NCBI GenBank assembly: GCA_964019155.1
Contig: OZ025240.1
Coordinates: 32,857,507 to 32,921,506, forward strand
Reading direction: 5' to 3'
DNA: 64,000 nt
Source of the DNA: Osedax fenrisi
Taxonomy: Eukaryota; Annelida; Polychaeta; Sabellida; Siboglinidae
The notes under the pieces are model-generated. The model had not been told where the DNA came from. It worked only from the letters and a program-made list of their open reading frames with translations, and made no database searches. Below, piece after piece: positions 1 through 10,642 of the stretch (position 1 is the first letter of the stretch; the number at the start of each line of letters is the position of its first letter). The position numbers and the translations under genes were made by a program.

Positions 1-71
1 AATATATATCTATATTATATATAATACTAAAATAACTGCCTAATAGAGTTAAAATATGATCTTATATATAT

Positions 72-138
<67 letters not shown>

Positions 139-1256
139 TATAATATATAAATGTATACTATATTATAATAACAACCTAATAGAGTTCAAATATTGATTAT
201 CATCAAAGTGTTGGGAGCATAGTCTTAGATTTTGTGTAGCTATATTGCATCCTTCCTTTCTGGCCTTAATCAATAAACTATCGTTCTTAATATTAATAAG
301 CCATCTCATACATCTGTTATTAATATAAATAAATCAATAATTAGTATAATTTATATTTTAATAAATTATTATTCTCTATAATTAATAGTTCAATAGAAGT
401 ATAATTTATATTTTAATAAATTATTATTTAATATAATTAATAGTTCAATACATTGTTATTTAATATAATTAATATCGATTAATATCCATAAGAATAATAT
501 ATAAAATAAAATCTCAGATTTTAAAATCATAAAAGACCTTTTAAAATTAGAGCCGATATGATCTAAATCCTATAATCATAGGATCGTAGATTATAAATAA
601 TATAATTTATGTGTTAATTTTGCTAAAAATATGATTTAACCTCTCTTTATCTTTTGGAAATCTGTGAAATGGTATATTGACATTTCCCGAATAATTATTA
701 CATTTGATAGCAGTGCATCTAAATCCTTTGTGTATTCTCATTATTAAATATAATTAATATTAATATAATTAAATAAATGTATAGTATTGTAATTTTAAAT
801 TTGAATTATTCTGTCATCCAGTAAACCACGTGATATTTACATTCGTGAATGTAAACAAATACGCATACTTGCTCGAGTGAAACGGCTTGGATCATATACT
901 TATTGTTATAAGTTATAACTAACTAACAGCAATTTTTGAAATAATTGTTAAACAATTTGTTTAATTAACAAATTACTAAATTAGTAACTAATTGTTAGGG
1001 ACGAGAATGATATTTGTTATATTGATGCCTTATAATAAAATTGGTATGATTGGAAAGCTTTCTATAATAGAATTCATATCTTATTTTTTTTTTAATTTCA
1101 TTAAAAAAAAGTTATGATCAACAAAATTTGGCAACATTTATACATGGTGAAGATATGAAATATGCGCGTTTTCATTTATTTGTAATACATATTTGACTAT
1201 AACTCATTAAATAATATATTTTGTTAATTAATTAACAGTATATCTTTATTATATAT
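1..1256. other. AT-rich intergenic DNA
   Basis: No gene seen. Contains a TA microsatellite at about 77-130 and a tandem duplication with a 55-bp period at 343-452. Confidence 0.7.
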
Positions 1257-1264
1257 GTATCTAT

Positions 1265-1496
1265 GGATCATGTGAACTAGTCGCCTATGATAGGCGGCCT
1301 ATCGCAAATTTTGTTTTGGTTGGGTTGGGTTAAGTTTTGATTTTTGGTGGTTTTTTTTAGCTGTATTACATCCCATGGCTCACTTGGGATGTAATCATTA
1401 CATTAATTCATTACAGTAATGCATCTAAAAAAAACTACCAAAAATCAAAACTTAACCCAACCAAAATATGCGATAGGCGACTTGTTCACATAATCC
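1265..1496. mobile_element. hAT-like MITE, 232 bp
   Basis: Terminal inverted repeats start GGATCATGTGAACTAGTCGCC on the left and GGATTATGTGAACAAGTCGCC (reverse complement) on the right. The match continues for about 80 bp through a TTGGGTTAAGTTTTGATTTT block. The element is flanked by an exact 8-bp direct repeat GTATCTAT (1257-1264 and 1497-1504). An 8-bp duplication is the hAT signature. There is no coding capacity, so it is non-autonomous. Confidence 0.85.
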
Positions 1497-1504
1497 GTAT
1501 CTAT

Positions 1505-3036
1505 ATATATTTATATTTATAAAAAAATGACCAGCATACCTACCTAATATAGGAATAATATAGTTTTTTTTATAATCATTTTTTTGTCATCTAAAAGTAA
1601 TATACTTTATATTTTTAATAAGTTCTTTATATAATATAAGTTGTATTTTAGTTTTTTAAATTTATAAAAGAAAAAAAATTATTGTAAAAAATAATATGTA
1701 ATAATTTATACTAAATTTTAATACCTAGTTTATTTATTTACTATTTAAAATTAAATTATAAAACACATTTCAAATAGAAATATAATACGTAATTTATTTT
1801 AACAATCAATACATATATAATATTTATATATATACAATATAATAATGAATATATAATATTTATTTATAAAAATATGTAATAAGCATAATACAATTTATTT
1901 TTAAATGAAGTTCAAATTTACATATATAAGTATTATACAATATATATACAAGATTTTTAACATATCGAAATCGTGTAATTCTATTTTGTATACAAAATAT
2001 TTACAACGCCAGCTATATCGGATTAATTTTAGGTATAACTATAACATAACTATGTTATGTTTATAATATAAATTTGTATCAAACTACACACTTTTAAAAT
2101 GTAAAATATGGTTTTAAATTATTATTTATATGATGAAAAGTGTGTTCATTGCTAGTATATAACAATGTGCCACAAGTAAAATCTAATTTATAATGTAATT
2201 TAAATAAATTATTTAATAGAGCAATGAAAACATTGTTATATAGAAACTTCACTAAACTTAAATCTATGTTAATGATTCGATACTACTGCTTGCAGCGTCA
2301 TGTAGTAGTTATAATAATTAACTTAATTATATTGCATATATAGAGTGTAATATCTTTGCTTTGCAAACTATTTGATATATATATATATATATATATCTAT
2401 TACAATACAGATGGTAAATTAATTAAATTTAAATAAAATCATCTTTCTCTTCTCTTTAGTCATCAAGGTGTAGCTCTTGAGCTGGACACACATAAGCCAA
2501 CAACACAAAATTAATGATTCTTAAATATACATTTAATTAAAGATTAAATATACTAGACATTATTCATTTCTATTTCACAAATTTCTCTAGTCATCAAGAT
2601 GTACCCCTTTCTCTTTTCTTTAGTTATCATAATGGTTACTAACTTATGTCGGTAAATGATCCCACATTGATACTTATCAAGCTCACCGTATTATAGGTTT
2701 TCAACTTTATGTTTCGTTTTCTTCGTATTATGAAATGTGGGCCTTCGTAATTAAGAAATATAAAATATAAGTTATTTAATCATGATAATTAGGTTGTATA
2801 GCAAATGTATGATAACATAATAATATAATGATAATATTGCTACTAAAATTAGCTATCATTTTGTAATATAAATTGTTTACCTACATTAAGTCAGGGCCAG
2901 TAAAACATGAATATTTACATAGTGAATAAATGAGATTTTATTAACTAAAAATTACTTTTAAAATATAATAACTCTGAAATAAATAAGATAATGATTAAAT
3001 GTTGTTAAACATTATTAATTACATTTATATCTATGT
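1505..3036. other. AT-rich intergenic DNA
   Basis: No gene, RNA or clear element recognised. A short TA run lies at about 2372-2396. The motif TAGTCATCAAG-GTGTA occurs twice (about 2459 and 2590), probably an old dispersed duplication. Confidence 0.5.
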
Positions 3037-3459
3037 ATATTAAGCAGTTCCATAGGTTATTACCGCCTATTAGGGATGTAAAAACGGGTTCAAATACCGG
3101 GTACCCGACCCGGAATCTAGTATTTGATGAGACAGGGTTGCAATTTTCCATAAAATACCGGGTACCCGTTTTTTTTCGGGTACCCGCCGGGTACTACCCG
3201 GTAATATAAAATATACTTTTAAAAAGCAATAAATCTTGATAATTTACTTAATAATAGCAAAGATATTCCAAAGGAATGCTTCGCAAAATCATTGACATAG
3301 TTACCGAATTTAAAACATTAACTTTTCTGGATTTTTAATAATTATTGGTGTTTATTTACAATTTATTTAAAAATTAAACTTTCAAATTAATCTTGGAATC
3401 ACCGGTAAGTTCATATTTATTATCACACACAGTTAATTATTTCAGATATTTTATAAAAT

Positions 3460-3946
3460 ATTTGCCACATAGCGGCTATCACTAATTAGTCATGACCTAT
3501 ATTCAATTAGTTTCGCGCGCACGACGCCCCCCACACGTCATTCAAATTCGTATTATTTTAAATATTGGCGCCGTTTCAGACTGTACTCCACAAAAATGTG
3601 GTATTATTTTATTTTGAATGTATTTAAATTAATGTTCATATTAAAGAGTTAAGTTTTCTTTAATAATATCTAATAAATATAATTTATAACAATAGGAGTA
3701 CAGTCTGAAACGGCGCCAATATTTAAAATAATACGAATTTGAATGACGTGTGGGGGGCGTCGCGCGCGCGAAACGAATTGAATATAGGTCATGACTAATT
3801 AGTGATAGCCGCTATGTGGCAAATATTCCTTTGATGTAAATCATTTACTAAATGTATTATATATACAACTTGTTTACATTTATATACACTAGTTTATACA
3901 AGTTGCTTATATAGTATATAATATAATATATAATATATACTCTATG

Positions 3947-3992
<46 letters not shown>

Positions 3993-4113
3993 AACTAGTT
4001 ATAAAATAAGTTTAAAATAATAAGTATGTTGTCACATTATATATATATATATATATATAATATATAAACTAGTTATAAAATAAGTTTAAAATAATAAGTA
4101 TATTGACACATTA

Positions 4114-4153
<40 letters not shown>

Positions 4154-4412
4154 CATAGAGTATATATTATATATTATATTATATACTATATAAGCAACTT
4201 TTATAAACTACAGTGTATATAAATTGCGTAAACAAGTTGTGTATATAATACATTTAGTAAATGATTTACATCAAAGGAATATTTGCCACATAGCGGCTAT
4301 CACTAATTAGTCATGACCTATATTCAATTCGTTTCGCGCGCGCGACGCCCCCCCAAGCGTCAATCAAATTCGTATTATTTTAAATATTGGCGCCGTTTCA
4401 GACCGACCCCCC
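3460..4412. repeat. Three-copy foldback inverted repeat
   Basis: A ~130-bp unit running from TTGCCACATAGCGGCTATCA to GGCGCCGTTTCAGAC occurs three times in alternating orientation: 3460-3590 (+), 3695-3828 (-) and 4279-4412 (+). The second and third copies extend into a near-perfect palindrome with arms of about 290 bp (3696-3983 and 4120-4412). The palindrome centre holds two direct copies of an AAACTAGTTATAAAATAAG block and TA runs. It lies within the inner hAT element and probably represents one or two foldback/MITE insertions. Confidence 0.8.
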
Positions 4413-4814
4413 ATTTTTGTATATTCGAATTATGATAATTCGAATATACGATAATTATTATAGTTCATTTGTAACAAATGAACGATAATTTTAATATACT
4501 CACAGATTAATATCATAGAAAATGTCTATATTGGACATAGAATCGAATAGACTGTGATTCAACTAATATCGCCATAGAGAAAAGTACAACAAACGCGAAA
4601 CGTATACGTTTCGCTTTATAGCTTTTATTATCATATTATCGCTTTTTATAATAAAATATAATTAAATCACGGTATATTTATTATACAGAACAATATCAGA
4701 AAAATATTATAATAATTGCGTATTTATAATTTAATTTAACTTATACTATTATAATTAGTACTTGATTAAGGCAACTTAATACGTTAACTTAAATTATAAA
4801 TACATATCATATAA

Positions 4815-6090
4815 ATATTTTATACTTATCTCGTCATAAAATTATCTATCTCATCCTCATAATTACTTATCTCGTCATCATAATTACTTATCTCGTCATC
4901 AAATTATCTATCTCAGCTTCATAATTACTTATCTCGTCAGCATAATTACTTATCTCGTCATTATAATTACTTGTATCAGCATCAAATTATCTATCTCGGT
5001 CTCATAATTACTTATCTCGTCATAAAATTATCTATCTCGGCCTCATAATTACTTATCTCGTCATCATAATTACTTATCTCGTCATCAAATTATCTATCTC
5101 AGCCTAATAATTACTTATTTCTTCATCATAATTACTTATTTCGTCATCATAATTACTCATCTCGTCATAAAATTATCTATCTCATCATCATAATTACTTA
5201 TCTCAGCCTCATAATTACTTATCTCGTCATCATAATTACTTATCTCGGCCTTATAATTACTTATCTTGTCATAAAATTATCTATCTCGTCATCATAATTA
5301 CTTATCTCATCCTCATAATTACTTATCTCGTCATCATAATTACTTATCTCGTCATCACATTATCTATCTCAGCTTCATAATTACTTATCTCGTCAGCATA
5401 ATTACTTATCTCGTCATTATAATTACTTGTATCGGCATCAAATTATCTATCGCGTCATCATAATTACTTATTTCGTCATCATAATTACTTATCTCGTCAT
5501 CAAATTATCTATCTCGTCATCATAATTACTTATCTCGTCATCAAATTATCTATCTCAGCCTCCTAATTACTTATCTCGTCATCATAATTACTTGTATCGG
5601 CATCAAATTATCTATTTCGGCCTCATAATTACTTGTCTCGTCATAAAATTATCTATCTCGTCATCATAATTACTTATCTCGGCCTTATAATTACTTATCT
5701 TGTCATAAAATTATCTATCTCGTCATCATAATTACTTATCTCAGCCTCATAATTACTTATCTCGTCATCAAATTATCTATCTCGTCATCATAATTACTTA
5801 TCTCAGCCTCATAATTACTTATCTCGTCATCAAATTATCTATCTCGTCATCATAATTACTTATCTCGTCATCATAATTACTTATCTCAGCCTCATAATTA
5901 CTTATCTCGTCATCAAATTATCTATCTCGTCATCATAATTACTTATCTCGTCATCAAATTATCTATCTCAGCCTCATAATTACTTATTTCTTCATCATAA
6001 TTACTTGTCTCGTCATCAAATTATCTATCTTGACATAAAATTATCTATCTCGTCAACATAATTACTTGTATCGGCATCGAATTATCTATT
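4815..6090. repeat. 20/21-bp minisatellite, about 60 units
   Basis: Alternating units ATAATTACTTATCTCGTCATC (21 bp) and AAATTATCTATCTCGTCATC (20 bp), with variants CAGCCTC, CGGCCTT and CGTCAGC at the 3' part. On the minus strand a 21-bp unit reads Asp-Asp-Glu-Ile-Ser-Asn-Tyr, but the 20-bp units break frame, so the array is not an open reading frame as it stands. It sits just upstream of the hAT transposase remnant. Confidence 0.9.
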
Positions 6091-6164
6091 TTATATAGTT
6101 TATATAATTTATATAGTTAGCTAATATTTATAAGATGTATACTCTATCATAGGAGGAGGATGAT

Positions 6165-6412
6165 TTTGACAAATATATGAAAATGCCAGTGACTTGACCC
6201 AATACTAATCCATTGAGTTGGTATAAAGAAAATGATGCCCGTATCCTATCTTTGGCTAACATAGCAAAACGATACCTATGTATTCGAGGAATTCAGTTGC
6301 ATCCGAGCGAGTATTCAGTTCTGCAAGCTGCATATTGACGAATCGGTTAAACCGTATATTGCCACAATTAGTTGACAAATTAATATTTTTACATATTAAT
6401 AAATCTTTATAT
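6165..6412 (+). pseudogene. hAT transposase C-terminal dimerisation region, broken
   Basis: Plus-strand translation begins with an acidic EEDDFDKYMK-like linker and then shows NPLSWYKEND and LANIAKRYLCI, the classic start of the hAT dimerisation domain. After the cysteine-isoleucine the reading frame is lost; in a neighbouring frame it resumes with SERVFSSA followed by a region ending LVDKLIFLH, the other hallmark of the domain. At least one frameshift near 6300 and an earlier stop near 6198 make it non-functional. No BED finger or catalytic core was found upstream; that part of the element is now minisatellite and foldback DNA. It supports the hAT assignment of the inner element. Confidence 0.85.
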
Positions 6413-7098
6413 TAATAAATAGTATTATAATTTAATCATTTGTTTCTTATATTTTTAATACTTTGTGATTGCAATCGGTATACATTTTCATCGAGGTATT
6501 TGATTATCTCGAGACAGTATATTTTAGTATTTGATTATCTCGAGACAGTATATTTTAGTATTTGATTATCTCGAGATAGTAAAAAAACTCCTAAATTTAC
6601 ATCCCTACCGCCTATGGTAATAACCTTTCCGGTAAAAACCTAGTTATTTCTATATAATTAAATATAATATTATCTATATTATATTAAACATACTATTGTT
6701 TATATAATTTATAATTATATATTATTTATAGATTTAATATTTAATAGATATATATTTTATACAATTATAAAGCTAAATAATACTATATTAAAATAATAAT
6801 TATAAGATGTCTTATATTTTTTTTAAAAACAACCTTTATTAATTTTTATTAATATATAATCTTTATTTAAGGAACATTTTTTTTTAATTAATTATCTTAT
6901 ATTAAAATTTAAATAAATGAGTAAATAATTCAATAATATATATAATATTGAATAGAATGATATATTTATTTTTTTATTATTAAAAGGTAATATTGTTAAA
7001 AAAATATATATATTAAACAATAGAACTAATAATATTTTCATTGATACATTATTTTATTTTATACCCTGATATTTAATTAAATATATCTATAGATATTG

Positions 7099-7180
<82 letters not shown>

Positions 7181-7602
7181 TTATATATATATATATATAA
7201 TTAGTAATATTTATGATTTTATTTCATTTATAAAATGTATCTAATTACATCAACTTGTTAATTTTACAATATGAATAATGGTGTCAGACCTCAAAATCCA
7301 GTATGGATTTTTTTTAGTAAATTTACTATAAATGGCATAATTATAAATTTTCAAATAAAACTGCTAGATTAATTAGCCATAACATTTATATATAAATGAA
7401 ATCAATATTACTTTAAATTTAAATATAATATTTTTTTTTAATGTATTATATTTTATGAGTATTAGGTTTTTCCCAGTTTTTACCGGTTATTACCAGTTGT
7501 TACTGTAAATTAACATTGTAGATATAGGTTTTTGACATTTTTTGCAATTTGTGCCCGGTAAAAACAGGTTTTTACCAAACATAATGGAACCCTGATATTA
7601 AG

Positions 7603-8417
7603 TTATATATTTATATGACATTAAGAATGAGACCAACAAAATTATTTTGAATATACTTATTATAAAATAACACAATTTCCAGTAAATAATTTAGTTACTA
7701 AGTAATACTTTTAGCTCATATTTAATATATATTAAGAGTTATTAATATTATTAATTTCTGAAATAGTCATATACATTTATCATTTATCAAATAGATCTAG
7801 AGTTATGGATGTTCAAAATAATCATAATTAATATGGCAGTAATATCAGTTTAAAAACAAATTATAAATATCTTACTATCATTTTAATGTATATTTGTATA
7901 CTGTTTTATTTATAATTGCTTATTTATTACACGTATAGTTACTATTATGCATCCATTCCTATATCATTTTAAAGATAATATATTATATTTTCTGATTTTT
8001 ATATAATATAACTTTTAATAAAAATTATATTTATTTCAAAAATCATGTTTCGCCGCCCCTTAAAGGTAACCTTTGTAAACATGTCACATTATTATAATAG
8101 TTATATTATAATTATGTATTTAATATAATATTACAAATAGTATATATATATGAGTTAATTGTAAATTTATTATTAAATACATGGTTAATTAATTATGTTA
8201 TTTTAATGATGATTAATTATTTAATGATGATATAAAATATTATTCATTGAAATTAGTAGATTGTCAAATAAAATTAATAAAATTATTGATAAATATATTA
8301 ATTTTAATATATATAATATTATATTATATCATTTAAAATTAGTATAAATATAAATAATAATAGTATATATTATGTATATTATATAAATTATACCTTATAA
8401 TTTTAAATTATATAAGG
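7603..8417. other. AT-rich intergenic DNA
   Basis: No gene or clear element seen. Confidence 0.6.
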
Positions 8418-8772
8418 CAGTGTTGGTTTTTATCGTTTTAAAAAAAAACCAAAAAAACAAACATCGACAACCTTATTAATAATTGTATAGATTATGTGTA
8501 TTATATAAATATATTCATTTAATAAACAAGCCTGGCCGAAAGAAAAATATAATTTGGATAGAGTTTACTGAATCCTTGTATAAATTATACTATAATACTT
8601 TTTAATATAATATACACATAAATATCTAACAATAATCATATATCTATAGAATTATTTATTACAAATAACATTCAATATAACAATTTATTAATAACACTTA
8701 TTTAATTGATAAATAAAAAAACCAATATTCTTCACAAAATAACCTAAAAAACCAAATAAACCAACAACGCTG
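8418..8772. mobile_element. Possible hAT-like MITE
   Basis: Left end CAGTGTTGGTTTTTATCG and right end (reverse complement) CAGCGTTGTTGGTTTATTTGG resemble each other and hAT termini, with AAAAAACC-rich subterminal DNA. I found no matching 8-bp target duplication, so the limits are tentative. Confidence 0.45.
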
Positions 8773-8859
8773 ATAATATCCTATTAACCCATATATAATA
8801 TCTTACAAAGTATACATACACATGTATATACAAGTGTGATGGTGATACCATGCCCACGC

Positions 8860-8918
8860 GTACACACTTGACCCTACCCACACGTGACCCCTAACCACAC
8901 GTGACCTCTAGCCACAGA
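8860..8918 (+). promoter_or_regulatory. CACGTG-repeat upstream region of the GTSF1-like gene
   Basis: Two tandem ~19-bp units CACACGTGACC(C/T)CTA(A/G)CCA at about 8878-8915, preceded by a degenerate CACTTGACCCTACC copy, end directly at the start codon. CACGTG is a palindromic E-box bound by bHLH-type factors in animals. The role here is inferred. Confidence 0.45.
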
Positions 8919-10410
8919 ATGGCGTCCTACAACCTCAACGACGGCGAGGACTACATAACGTGTCCCTTCGACGAGTCACATCAGATCCGCTACAAGCGAT
9001 TCCAGTATCACTTCCTCAGGTGTCAGAAGGTTATTACTTCGTACAGCCATCGCAGTGCTGTATAGCGATGCGATTACTTTGTTGATCGTAAAGCTCGACT
9101 GCCGATAATGTGCAAACTCGCGTTATATAAAGTGTAGGTGCTATTTATATTTTGCGTAGAAAGCTAGCGCGAGTGTAGATTGGATATGTGCCCGATGATG
9201 ATAATAGAAATAGAAGGTATATTTGAGCGATTATTTTAAAGTTAGGTTGGTTTCACCCGCGTACGATATGTTTACCTTCCATCAACTTAGCACATAACCC
9301 CGGTGATCACTCAACCGACCTTTATACTAATAGCTGATTGGCTGGCTCGGCTGGCTAACGCATTAAACATACATGACCTGACTTCCAACACCTCGGCACC
9401 TATACAATAAGTATTCAACTAATACTTAGAAGTGATGTTATATAATTGTGTAAACATAATTATCGCATTCCGTTAAATCCTAGATGCCTTAACACGGCTT
9501 CAAATGTATGTTAGAGCTTTTGTTTATAATGAACACTGCATCCTAGTGCGTAGATGGGCCCACAAAAATAAAAGAATCACTATTAATTATTAACAAGTAG
9601 TACTGCTGCTCCCACCCCACATAATCACCCCTATTACCGATCCAATCTCACATAATCACCCCCATTACTGCACTCACCCCACAGAATCACCCCATTACTA
9701 CTGCCACCTCCACCTTACAGAATCACCCCTTTACTACTGCCACCCCACCCCACAGAATAACCCCATTACTTCCACCCCGCCCGCATACAGACTCACCCTA
9801 ACATACAAGTGAAGTCGTGTCCCTTCAATGCCCGACATCAAATCACCCACAAGATGTACGAGGAGCACATCGCCGCCTGCCCCGACCGCAAACTCATGCA
9901 GTCGCACATCAATAGAGGTCGTATTACGCTAGAGGTCATCTCGCTAGAGGTCATTACCTCACGTCTACCGCGTATAACTACGCACAGCATTAGTTAACCA
10001 TACAACATCATTTCTAATAACAATCGGCTACACGTATATCTATAACCGTTGTAATACACGTTTCCTAAGCGTACGACTAGTATTGCATGTATTATTGTAG
10101 TAGTATTGCTGTAGTATATAATAATCCTTTATATTATTTAGTATTGTTGTCCATGGTATATTGAATGTATATTATTATTAAATTATTATCGTATTACTAT
10201 TATTTCATTATTATTTTCTTCCCGCACGAGCGAAGAGGTCTACATGACCCTATTTTAGTGCTAATAAACTTAATATCATCATCATCATCATCATGTAATA
10301 ATGTTTAATACGACTGCCGCGTTTCAGCTACGTACGTCAGACAGAATATGGAGACCCCCAATCCGTGCGTAGAACACGTATCCACCGAGGACTGGGAGCC
10401 TGAGAGTTAG
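8919..10410 (+). CDS. GTSF1: GTSF1/Asterix-like CHHC zinc-finger protein, three exons, frameshifted in exon 1
   Basis: GTSF1/Asterix proteins are partners of Piwi-clade Argonautes in piRNA silencing. Exon 1 (8919-9030) starts MASYNLNDGEDYITCPF and holds finger 1 with spacing C-x5-H-x9-H-x3-C. Exon 2 (9809 to about 9934 or 9949) starts VKSCPFNARH and holds finger 2 with the same spacing. Exon 3 (10345-10410) ends with the acidic STEDWEPES and a stop; an EDW-type tail is usual in the family. Two in-phase donors, CTAGAG/GTCATC and CTAGAG/GTCATT, lie 15 bp apart at the end of exon 2. Exon 1 has one extra T in the run at 9000-9002, which breaks frame inside finger 1 between its first and second histidines. 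Removing it would put the finger in frame and give phase-0 junctions throughout (~100 residues). It is therefore either a recent pseudogene or an assembly error. Intron 1 carries a SINE and a minisatellite. Confidence 0.85.
9336..9575 (+). mobile_element. Decayed tRNA-derived SINE copy
   Basis: Shares the body of the SINE family at 19976 and 29790: TACTTAGAAGTGATGTTATA, then ATGCCTTAACACGGCTTC, then a GGATGGG-CCAC-AAAATAA tail-side block. The tRNA-like head at the left is degenerate (GGCTCGGCTGGCTAACGC). It lies in intron 1 of the GTSF1-like gene, in the sense direction. Confidence 0.7.
9602..9795. repeat. ~40-bp C-rich minisatellite
   Basis: About five imperfect units of CACCCCACAGAATCACCCC plus ATTACTACTGC. 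The strand is strongly C-rich. It ends about 13 bp before exon 2 of the GTSF1-like gene, so it may lie in the region used for 3' splice-site choice. Confidence 0.85.
10225..10295 (+). mobile_element. Possible non-LTR retroelement 3' tail
   Basis: GAAGAGGTCTACATGACCC followed by AATAAACTTAATATC and (ATC)n looks like the 3' end of an RTE- or L2-type retroelement or its SINE partner. It lies in intron 2 of the GTSF1-like gene. Only the tail is present. Confidence 0.35.
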
Positions 10411-10461
10411 TCTACCAATCAGAGTAATACCTTTGCGTCGTATCATACTTTGTATGCTCAC

Positions 10462-10634
10462 TAGTGATGTAAATGATGCCGAGCTTTTGATATCGAGCCG
10501 AGACTTTCATTTTCGGAAAAAAAACGAGCCCGAGCCGAGACTCTAACAAAACGAGCCCGAGCCGAGTTGAGACTTTAGGTAACTGAGACTGAGACTGCAT
10601 TGTACTTTAGATTTGAGCATCATTTACATCACTA
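10462..10634. mobile_element. hAT MITE, 173 bp
   Basis: Inverted termini TAGTGATGTAAATGATGC match exactly at both ends and are flanked by an exact 8-bp duplication ATGCTCAC (10454-10461 and 10635-10642). The interior has repeated GAGCCCGAGCCGAGACT blocks. The terminus resembles that of the 3.5-kb hAT element at 3071 (TAGGGATGTAAA), which suggests related transposases. Confidence 0.92.
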
Positions 10635-10642
10635 ATGCTCAC

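Larger units (their letters stand above)
3071..6607. mobile_element. Inner hAT element, 3.5 kb, nested in the outer element
   Basis: Starts TAGGGATGTAAA and ends with the exact inverse TTTACATCCCTA. It is flanked by an exact 8-bp duplication CCGCCTAT (3063-3070 and 6608-6615) that lies inside the outer element. Left subterminal DNA carries repeated CCGGGTACCCG motifs. The right end carries three ~32-bp tandem copies containing TTTGATTATCTCGAGA (about 6490-6580). A transposase remnant lies near the right end, on the plus strand. Foldback and minisatellite DNA fill the interior. Confidence 0.9.
3045..7594. mobile_element. Outer hAT-like element, interrupted by a second hAT
   Basis: Termini are CAGTTCCATAGG on the left and CAGGGTTCCATTATG (reverse complement) on the right, flanked by an exact 8-bp duplication ATATTAAG (3037-3044 and 7595-7602). 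Subterminal GGTAAAAACC-type motifs occur near both ends. Removing the inner element (3071-6615 including one target copy) leaves about 1.0 kb with no transposase, so it was a non-autonomous hAT-like element. A long TA microsatellite sits at about 7104-7172. Confidence 0.85.

Noticed and set aside
4815..6090. CRISPR-like array
   Set aside because: Units are contiguous with no spacers, and the genome is eukaryotic; it is a minisatellite.
8410..8780. 8-bp target duplication around the element at 8418
   Set aside because: The flanking octamers (ATATAAGG and ATAATATC) do not match.
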